Of a stretch of DNA of 64,000 nt, positions 10,323-19,500 are shown in pieces. A model generated the notes under the pieces. That model was given only the letters and a program-made list of their open reading frames with translations, was not told the DNA's origin and searched no databases. This DNA is from UBA1181 sp045639525 (GTDB lineage: Bacteria; Bacteroidota; Bacteroidia; Bacteroidales; Paludibacteraceae). The position numbers and the translations under genes were made by a program. The DNA is taken from the NCBI GenBank assembly GCA_045639525.1, contig JAZUDI010000028.1:1-64000 (forward strand), written 5' to 3'. Numbering within the stretch: position 1 is the first letter of the stretch; every line of letters starts with the position of its first letter.

Positions 10323-12161
10323 TCACAACGACTGCATTGAGTAGAGTTTCTTATAAAGGCCATCTTTTCCGATCAATTCCGCATGCGATCCACGCTCTAC
10401 AATCTCGCCATCCTTCATAACGCAGATTTCATCCGCATCCTTCACAGTTGACAAACGGTGTGCGATCACAATCGTGGTACGCGTCTTCATCAGACGCTCC
10501 AACGCCTCCTGCACCAAGGCCTCCGACTCCGTGTCAAGCGCAGACGTGGCTTCGTCCAATATCAAAATGGAAGGATTCTTCAAAATGGCGCGGGCAATGC
10601 TGATACGCTGACGTTGTCCACCCGACAAACGGCCACCCTTATCGCCGATATTGGTTTGGTAACCATTCTCCGTAGCCATGATAAAATCGTGGGCATTGGC
10701 GATTTTTGCCGCCTCGATGACCTGTTCCTCCGTCGCGTCATCCACGCCAAAGGTGATGTTGTTGAATATCGTATCGTTGAAGAGGATAGCCTCCTGGTTG
10801 ACATTACCCATCAGAGAGCGAAGGTCATAAGTGGTCATATCCTTCACATTAACACCGTCAATCGTAATCTCGCCCCTATTCACATCATAAAAACGGGGAA
10901 GCAAATCAACCATAGTGGATTTACCGGAGCCTGATTGTCCCACCAAAGCCACCGTCTTTCCTGCCTTCACCGTAAGGTTGATATTCTTCAACACCCACTC
11001 CTCATCGTACTTAAACCATACATCCTTATATACGATCTCCTTCTCGAAAGGTTTGACCGGTGTAGGGTTATCCACCACCTTCAACGGATTATTAGCCGCC
11101 AAAATCACATCGATTCGCTCCAACGAAGCAGTTCCCTTCTCGATGCTGTACATCGCTTTGGAGAGATCTTTCGCCGGATTGATAATGCTATAGAAAATGA
11201 CCAAGTAATAGATAAACTCGGCAGCCGTCAAGGAGCTATTATCATTGAGGATCAACGTTCCACCAAAATAGAGGACAATCGCTATGGCGGCCGTACCTAA
11301 GAATTCACTCATAGGATGAGCCAACATATAACGACGATTCACCTTATTAACCGTAGAACGCTGACGTTCATTCATGTTCCGGAAATTACGGGTCACCGCC
11401 TTCTCGGCATTGAAAGCCTTCACGACACGCAAACCACTAAGCGTCTCTTCTATTTGGGAGAGCAATTGTCCCAACTGGGTTTGCCCCTCCTTCGACTTCT
11501 TTTTCAAGGAGCGTCCTACCCTTCCCATGATCAATCCGGCTATAGGCAGAACTATCAAAACAAAAAGGGTGAGTTTCCAACTTAAGATGAACATAATGGT
11601 CAAATAGACCAATATCATAATCGGATTCTTGGATAGCAATTCGATGGAGCTCATAATGGAGGCCTCCACCTCACCGACATCACTCATCATACGCGACATG
11701 ATATCTCCTTTTTTCTGCTTCTGGAAAAATCCGATATGCAGATCCACAATCTTATCATACAAGAGATTACGGATATCACGGATCAACCCCGTACGCATCG
11801 GTATGATGAAATAACTCGCCAAATAGGCGACACCTGTCTTCAACAAGGTCATCAACACCAACATCACGCTCATCAACATGAGCGTCTTCATGGCTCCCTC
11901 TTGAGATATGTAGTTTGACACCCAACAATAAGCATTGTTTTTAATCACACTCATATCCCATGAGAAGGGCATGTATTCATATACATTGTTGGACGTTTTG
12001 AAAAGGATCTCCAAAATCGGAATCAACAATGCGAAAGAGAAAAGGCTGAAAATTGTGGAGAGCAGATTGCACAATATGTTCAAAGCGACCGAACCCTTAT
12101 AGGGTCCGACAAAACGCTTCAACAGCATGACAAAGGGGAACCTGTTCTTTTTCTCAGCCAT
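10323..12161 (-). CDS. MsbA-like ABC exporter (fused membrane and ATPase domains)
   Basis: 612 residues, the normal half-transporter length. The N-terminal half has about six hydrophobic spans, including ALNILCNLLSTIFSLFSFAL and a coupling region before FFQKQKKGDIMSRMMSD. The C-terminal ATPase has Walker A GQSGSGKST (residues 408-416), signature LSGGQ (512-516), Walker B ILILDEATSALD (from 532) and the switch histidine in VIAHRLS, so all catalytic residues are present and a homodimer could hydrolyse ATP. Type IV exporters of this kind flip lipids or export drugs; MsbA-like proteins flip lipid A in the inner membrane, but the substrate cannot be read from the sequence. It starts 14 bases after purB and is probably co-transcribed with it. 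Confidence 0.88.
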   Translation of the reverse strand: MAEKKNRFPFVMLLKRFVGPYKGSVALNILCNLLSTIFSLFSFALLIPILEILFKTSNNVYEYMPFSWDMSVIKNNAYCWVSNYISQEGAMKTLMLMSVMLVLMTLLKTGVAYLASYFIIPMRTGLIRDIRNLLYDKIVDLHIGFFQKQKKGDIMSRMMSDVGEVEASIMSSIELLSKNPIMILVYLTIMFILSWKLTLFVLIVLPIAGLIMGRVGRSLKKKSKEGQTQLGQLLSQIEETLSGLRVVKAFNAEKAVTRNFRNMNERQRSTVNKVNRRYMLAHPMSEFLGTAAIAIVLYFGGTLILNDNSSLTAAEFIYYLVIFYSIINPAKDLSKAMYSIEKGTASLERIDVILAANNPLKVVDNPTPVKPFEKEIVYKDVWFKYDEEWVLKNINLTVKAGKTVALVGQSGSGKSTMVDLLPRFYDVNRGEITIDGVNVKDMTTYDLRSLMGNVNQEAILFNDTIFNNITFGVDDATEEQVIEAAKIANAHDFIMATENGYQTNIGDKGGRLSGGQRQRISIARAILKNPSILILDEATSALDTESEALVQEALERLMKTRTTIVIAHRLSTVKDADEICVMKDGEIVERGSHAELIGKDGLYKKLYSMQSL

Positions 12162-12175
12162 TTCCGAAAGGCCAA

Positions 12176-13519
12176 TTAAATACCGAAATAGTTGTGAGGT
12201 GTAATGGCACGAAGCTCCGCCTTCACAGACTCACTGACATTCAAAGTTTCGATGAAATCCTTGATGGACGACTCTGTGATGCCGGCATTGGTTCTGGTCA
12301 ACGCCTTCAAAGTCTCGTATGGATTTGGATAGCCTTCGCGGCGAAGGATCGTTTGGATTCCCTCGGCAACGACAGCCCAACACTTGTCCAAGTCGGCAAA
12401 GAGCGCCTTCTCGTTGAGCAACAACTTACCGATACCCTTCAAGGAGCTTTGGATAGCGATTACCGTATGAGCGAATGGCACACCAACATTTCTGAGGACG
12501 GTAGAGTCAGTCAAGTCTCGTTGCAATCTGGAAACTGGCAACTTAGCGGCCAAGTGCTCCAATATAGCATTCGCGATTCCCAAGTTACCCTCGGCATTCT
12601 CGAAATCGATCGGGTTCACCTTATGAGGCATAGCGGAAGAACCAACCTCGCCCGCTTTGATCTTTTGCTTAAAATACTCCATAGAGATGTATTGCCAGAA
12701 GTCGCGGTTCATATCAATCATGATGACATTGATACGCTTCAAACAATCGAAAATAGCGCCCAAGTTATCGTAGTTAGAGATCTGGGTAGTCCATTGCTCT
12801 CGTTGCAAACCGAGCACATCATTGACGAAATGGTTACCGAACGCCTTCCAGTCATATTGCGGATAAGCCACATGGTGTGCATTGAAGTTACCTGTCGCAC
12901 CACCGAATTTAGCGCAACAAGGCAAACTCTTCAACTGATCCAATTGAGATTGCAGACGGCTCACAAAGACCATGATCTCCTTACCCAAACGGGTTGGAGA
13001 GGCTGGCTGGCCATGTGTCTTAGCCAACATCGGGATATCCTTCCACTCCTCGGCTCTTTGAGCCAACTCAGAGATCAACTGTTCCATATTAGGAACATAA
13101 ACCTCCTTCAAGGCCTCCTTGATAGAGTAAGGGATACTGGTGTTATTAATATCCTGGGAAGTAAGACCAAAGTGGATGAACTCCTTGTATTGCTCCAACT
13201 TCAAAGCGTCGAACTTCTCCTTGATGAAATACTCAACCGCCTTCACATCGTGGTTGGTAATCTTTTCAATGTCCTTGATCTTTTGGGCATCCTCCAAAGA
13301 GAAGTTCTTATAAATATCTCTCAAAGCGGCGAATTTGCTGCTATCGAATGATTTCAAATTGTCCAATGGGAGTTCGCACAACGCGATGAAATACTCCACC
13401 TCCACCAAAACTCTGTAGCGGATCAATGCAAACTCTGAAAAATACTGAGCCAATGGCTCCGATTTACCTCTATATCTTCCATCAACGGGAGATATTGCTG
13501 TAAGAACGCTCAATTCCAT
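12176..13519 (-). CDS. purB: Adenylosuccinate lyase
   Basis: 447 residues from the ATG at 13519, chosen over 13531 because it gives the usual start MELSVLTAISPVDGRY. The enzyme cleaves SAICAR to AICAR plus fumarate and adenylosuccinate to AMP plus fumarate in purine synthesis, in the cytoplasm as a tetramer. The fumarase/aspartase superfamily signature GSSAMPHKVNP is at about residues 287-297, holding the catalytic serine loop. Other family segments are FGLTSQDINNTS and KTHGQPASPTRLG with the conserved His. The length matches the shorter purB subgroup. A promoter matching the Bacteroidota consensus lies 25 bases upstream (13545-13575), and the MsbA-like gene follows closely. Confidence 0.96.
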   Translation of the reverse strand: MELSVLTAISPVDGRYRGKSEPLAQYFSEFALIRYRVLVEVEYFIALCELPLDNLKSFDSSKFAALRDIYKNFSLEDAQKIKDIEKITNHDVKAVEYFIKEKFDALKLEQYKEFIHFGLTSQDINNTSIPYSIKEALKEVYVPNMEQLISELAQRAEEWKDIPMLAKTHGQPASPTRLGKEIMVFVSRLQSQLDQLKSLPCCAKFGGATGNFNAHHVAYPQYDWKAFGNHFVNDVLGLQREQWTTQISNYDNLGAIFDCLKRINVIMIDMNRDFWQYISMEYFKQKIKAGEVGSSAMPHKVNPIDFENAEGNLGIANAILEHLAAKLPVSRLQRDLTDSTVLRNVGVPFAHTVIAIQSSLKGIGKLLLNEKALFADLDKCWAVVAEGIQTILRREGYPNPYETLKALTRTNAGITESSIKDFIETLNVSESVKAELRAITPHNYFGI

Positions 13520-13544
13520 ATTATAAAACAATTATTATGAAACG

Positions 13545-13575
13545 CAAAGGTAATGAATAATTATGAATAAACGAA
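13545..13575 (-). promoter_or_regulatory. Bacteroidota-type promoter for purB
   Basis: Read on the minus strand, TACCTTTG (13545-13552) matches the TAnnTTTG -7 box. TTCG (13572-13575) lies 19 bases upstream and is one mismatch from the TTTG -33 box. The predicted leader before the ATG at 13519 is about 20 bases. Confidence 0.6.
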
Positions 13576-13587
13576 TAGTTAATCACC

Positions 13588-16500
13588 TCATCTGCCTCTG
13601 ATCAACGTGAAGTGTCCCTTGAACTGTTTACGGATCTCAGGAACCGTAATCACATACCAATAATCGGTAGAAGGCATCGCATGACCATTATAGGTACCAT
13701 CCCACTCTTGATTATCACCGTCCAACTCGGCGATCACCTTACCTGTTCGATCGTAAATCTTCACAGTGGAGTTAGGATAAGAATCCATGATCGTGGAGAG
13801 ATCCCAAGTATCGTTTTGACCAGAACCGTCTGGTGTAAAGTAATCTGGAATAGGAATTGGCGGTTGCTCCACATTAAAGGCGATCATTCCGACACAACCA
13901 TTCTCATCCTTGGCAAAAATGGTATGCAAGACATTGAATGACAAATGCTCAAACAAATTATCGGTTTGCCAATCCTTCTGATCCAACTTATACTCATAAA
14001 CACCTTCGGCATTCAAGACATTCGCCAAACGGGATGAGAAGGAAGGCTCCTCCAACTCAATCTCCGGCAATGGTACTATGGAGACCTCAACGGTAGCATC
14101 CGCGCTACCACAAGAGGTGGAGTTCGCCTCAACGGTATAGGTTCCTGCCTTTTCTGGCGTGATTGCTAATCGCTTCTCCTCAGAGATAAGGATTCCCTGA
14201 GGGTCTTTCCAAACGATAGTCTCGATATCGTCGCCCTTCACATTCGCCAAAACGGAGATTTCGGAACCCTCGCAAGCCTTCACAGACTCCTTGACCGTAA
14301 CGGAAGGTTTCTCCTTGACATTCACCTCAATCGCATCGGTCACAGGGCACAATCCCTTGGTGGTTATCTCAAACTCGTAAAGTCTTGTGACATTCGGCGC
14401 CACCGCAAGAGAGAACTCGGAAGTCTGCGAATCACGCCACTTGATCTTAGGCTCTTCACCCTCCTCAATTTGGACACTGATATCGACACTCTCGCCTGAG
14501 CAAGAGACCACATTTTCAGACTTCGTATATTGGGCTGGTGAAACCACATCCACAGCCACCAATTCGCTCTTCTCCTCTTGCGATCCATAAGTGACTACCG
14601 CATAGTATTGAGTTGAGGAACTAGGTTTATCGGTCGCTTTCAGTACAGAAGCGCTCAACTTCTTCTCTGAGGCATCCGCAGCCACAGCGAACCACTCGAT
14701 CTTATAGTTTTGAGGATGCAGTACCTTGCCAGTTCCCGTCGTGTCCGCAGTCAATGTCACAGCATCATCCACACAAACCAAATTCTTATCCGCCTCAACC
14801 GTTACTACCACCTTGGCATCCACCAATAATTGGACTTTGGTTTCGGCATCGCAATAATCATCCGCAGATAGGGTGACCTCAAACTTCTCATCAGAAGAGA
14901 CACTCTTCACCTCAAACGGATTACCAGTTCCCTCGTGATCACTGCCCTTCCAAGAGAGTGTCGCACCACTAGGCACCACATTCGACAACTTCAGGAGAGC
15001 ATCCTCACCGCGAGGCACCTCATAAGTCATCGGCTCGTCGAAGGAGACAAATGGCTTCACCTTGAGAGTCGCGGTCAAATGTCCGTCATCGCTCTTCGCA
15101 AGGCAGATGCCGTTGCTAACCTCATAACTATAGACGCCACCATCCGACAATTGAACTTTGTTCAAAGTCAATGTCGTCTTATCACGGAATTCACTCAATT
15201 CCTTACCATCACGGAACCACTTGATGTAAGATCCAGCCATGCTCTTGTCATAGCCCTTGATCGTCAAAGCGGCGGAGGCATCGGAGTTCAAACAGACATC
15301 CGTATCCAATTTCTCGAAATCCGCGGTAAGCGTTAGTGGATATACCTTCACGACAATGGTATCGGTCGCCTCACACTTATTGATCAACGAGACGATATAG
15401 GTGTTGTCCTTTTCCGGTGTCAAAGAGAGTTCACTACCCTCGCCTAACTCATTTCCGTCGAGATCGCTCCACTTGAAATCGCTTCCCGTATGGGAGGTAG
15501 AGAGGGTGATCTCCTCACCGCCACAAGTCTTGAAGAGGTTGGTCTCCTCACCATTCACAAGCATGGTTCCGGTCAACTCACCCTGTCCGACCTTCACCGT
15601 CACCGTCGTATCCAAATGACAGGCGCCAGCAGAGGCCTCCACCTTAAAGGTGTACTCATGGCCAAAGGTTCCAACCTTATCCGTCACGGAGAATGAAGAT
15701 TCGCTGCTCGTCGCGTCACCGCTCCATTCAAATGTGATATCATCGGTCGTTGTACTTTTCGCGGTAGCGGACAATTCAATCTCTCCGTTAGGGCAAACGC
15801 TATTAGGTGCATCCACCTTCAAATCGGTCAAATCATCGATGGTCGCATGGATCTCCATGGTGTCGGAAGCACAGACGCCTACGATATTAGGTTCGGAGAA
15901 GATCGTGTAATATGCACTCGCGTAGAGGGTGCCACTCTCAGTGAATTTCATATCCTCAAGCGGTTTGGTACAATCCTTATCTTGGTAATAATAGAAATTC
16001 AACAACGAAGTGTCGATCGTATTCACCAAATGGATGTACTTGGAAATCAAGATCTCTTTACCGCAAGTCTGCGGCAACTTATCCACCTTCAACTCCGGAT
16101 TAGGGAAGATGGTCACCTTCAAATCAGCCTTAGCGCCATACTTGCCATCCTTCACATTCAACTGTGCCACTTTATAGATGGTCTCGCCCACTGTCTCCGT
16201 ACTTGGCACTGGAGCCTCCGTAAGTGGTTTTTCGTAGTTATCTTCAGGAGAGAACCACAACAATTCGTAGTCAATATCCTTTACTTGACCATTATTGGTA
16301 TTGATGCTTGCGCTATTATCCAAAGAGATAGCCTTTGCCTTATGGCAGTAGTTCATCGGATAGGTGTTCGGAATCAACGCGTCGCTGATCACCACCGTAA
16401 TGCGGACCGTATCGCTGACACAGCCACTCTCCAAGTGTCTTTGGCGCACATAATAAGAGAACTTCACATCTTCATTCTCCTTCCAAGAAGGATCCTTGGT

Positions 16501-19500
16501 GATGATCGGGCCAAAGGCTTGGTCCTTCTCATCCAAAGCATTCTCCTTCAAATCATACCACATCAACTCATACTCCGTCAAATCGGCAGGGGCAATCAAT
16601 GTGGAATTTTTGATTAACAGAGCCTCGTATTGGCCGTTGTCATCGGCATCCTCCTTCAAATAGTTCACGATAAGCGAACCAGTTGGTTTCGGAACGAATG
16701 TAGTCTTCACGATCAACTTAGCCGTATCACTTTGACAGATATGATCCTCGTCGATCCTATAACTCTCCACAACACCATAGGTGATGGTCTCCACCTGGGT
16801 TTGGGCAACAGGCACACCCTCCACGCTCTTTCCGTCGATCGACCAGTTGAAAGTCGATCCCTTGAGGGCCGGAGTGGACGCGCTCTCCACTAACAGTTGC
16901 TCATACTCCTCGCCCTTACAATATTGGGTGCGGTTCATCGAGACATTTGGTTGAGGGATATCGACCACAGTCACCGTCAAAGGTACCTTTGCACTCTCGT
17001 TTGAAGGATTGGCGATTTCGCGCTGCGTCACATAATAGGTAAACTTACCTCCCTTATTCGTCTTTGGCGTACGCTCCGCCTCGCTCAACTCATTACCATA
17101 CTCATCGTAGTAAACGATTTCCCACTTGCTAGGATCACTCTCCTCCATCTTGCCCAATTCGGCCGTAATAGGCGTAGCCTCCTCATTCAAGCAGAAGGTA
17201 ACATTGTTAGGCACTGGGACCACCGTACCGCTGACGATAACGGAAACCTCCATCGTATCACTTACGCAACCTCCCGCTTGGGTTCGGTTCACGTAATAGG
17301 TATGGATCTTGGTGACGCCTGGCGCAGGAACCTCAGGAGTCGGCGCAACCGTACCCAATTCATTACCACTCTCGTCATACCAAATATATTTATATCCAGA
17401 CTCTATCTCAACGACAGATGGATCCATCTGCAACAGATTCTTGTCGAAGAGTCCATTTGCGGCGGTATCGCTCAACAGATAAGACACCTGTCCCGTACCA
17501 GTCGGACCTGAGATCACCTTCACTTCGAAAGAGACCTTATAGTCATTCTTACTCTCACAACCATCTTTCGTGGTCAATTTATAATGGTAGGTGTAGGATC
17601 CAGCCCTCTTTATATCATTGACGGATGGCATATCGACATCCTCATCATCCTCATCGGTCCAAGACGCGACTGTTCCTTCTTCGGCGAACGAGGCGAATTT
17701 CTTTTCGAATTCGGAGATATCGGCATTGCCAGGACAGAAGGTACCGAAATCATAATCGGCGCCTACCGGACGTTTGTTGACAGTCAACACGACAGGTTCG
17801 CTTGGGGAATAGCAAGGCAAGGCGGTCGTACCTGAGGTGACAATCACGCTATAAGTCTTCTTTCCCGCAATATTCGCCGTGATTTCATAGGTATTCTCTT
17901 CCGTCTCCTCCGTCACAGGCTCACCATCCTCAAAGAACTGGTACTTGTAATGACCCGTAGGACCCGCCGTCAACGTAACGCTTCCCGTACCCGCACAGAT
18001 TTCATCTTGCGAAAGTTTCAACGTCACGTTAGGGAGAGGGCACTCTTCACCACAGCCAGAGACTGCTTGCGCCATGATCTCATTGTCGGCATGGCCAAGC
18101 AATTTCGCATAAGCGATGTTAACAATCGATTCTGAACACTCTTTCACAACTCCCTTCCAAGAAACCGTAAAGGAATCTCCAAAAGCAATAGGATTTTCTG
18201 CGATACCGCTCCAAATAATAGAGTCTCCATCCGCACCCTTATAATATTTAGAGGTACCATCTCCAGCGGCGGAAACGAACTCCACCTCAGCCGGGATACG
18301 GTCTATGATGGACAAATCATAAGCATAATCTGTATGGACATGAATATCTGAATAGGAGAAATTGCCCCATGCAACTCCCTCGAAACCGAAATATCCATCC
18401 TTCTTTGTCAAACCTTCGAACGAAACAGATGCCGATGTGGCAGTATCCTTATTTACCCAAATTCGGATGACGTCATCCGTCAAATTGACGCAAAGTTTGG
18501 AAGAACTCTTTGCCTTGGCAATGATCTTGGAATCAATCTTTTTGGATCCGTCGTAACAGGTGACAGACATACCAGAATATTCATTCTTGAAGACCAATTT
18601 AATATCATCACGGAAGAAGATGGATGTCTCTTGGTCATCCGCCACCGCCCACTGCGTCTGCATATAAATATTATTGGCAATACGATTGAATTGCGCCTTT
18701 TGACCAGAAGCAATGCTCACCGTACCTGAAGTCGCAGTCGCACCTCCGGACAATTTCCAATCAGAAGAGAGGGTTCCGGCGTCCTCAAAGATTGCGCCAT
18801 GCGTTTGCTTGTATCCAATGGTATATTCGATATCATCACCCACCGAATAGGACTCCTTATCAGCCACCTTTGTCAATGTTGTTGGTTTAATAGGATCTGG
18901 CACTTTGGCACAAGTGACAGTGATTTTCGCAGTGTCGGAAATTGGAGAGTTTTTGTCTCCTGAGATCCACGCATAGTTGAGAATATCCTCGTCCGGTGTT
19001 TCACACACATTTCCTGAAGGGAACGAAGCCGTTGCGGTATAAATGATAGATCCCTTTTGTTTCACTTGTAATTTAGGGATAGACCAAATGATGATATCAC
19101 GACCATCACCAGTTTGCTTCACCTCCCACTTTCCACCGAACTCCGGTTCACTCAACGGACATTCATTAACAAACTCGTTAAATTTCAATCCGACAGGAAG
19201 GGTGTCTCGAATCTCTACATTATCCACATCACGGCCGGCCATCGGGCCGTTACCCAAAATACGACGCCATACATAACCATCATATTCCTCCACCAAGATA
19301 TTCGGAACAGTAAGATCAGACTCTGTGCATCCACAAGTCAACCACTTGGTAACTGGCTCCTCTATGGATTTTCCGTTCTCATCCAATTTTTGCCAAGATG
19401 GTGTAACTGGATAGAACAAACCATCTTTCTCTGAATTATACTTAGAACTCCAAGACCAGTCATCATTCCAATTCACTGCACCATAATTGCTTGGGAAAAG

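Noticed and set aside
12194..13351. Plus-strand open frame opposite purB
   Set aside because: purB is certain on the minus strand; the opposite frame shows no domain, signal or promoter.
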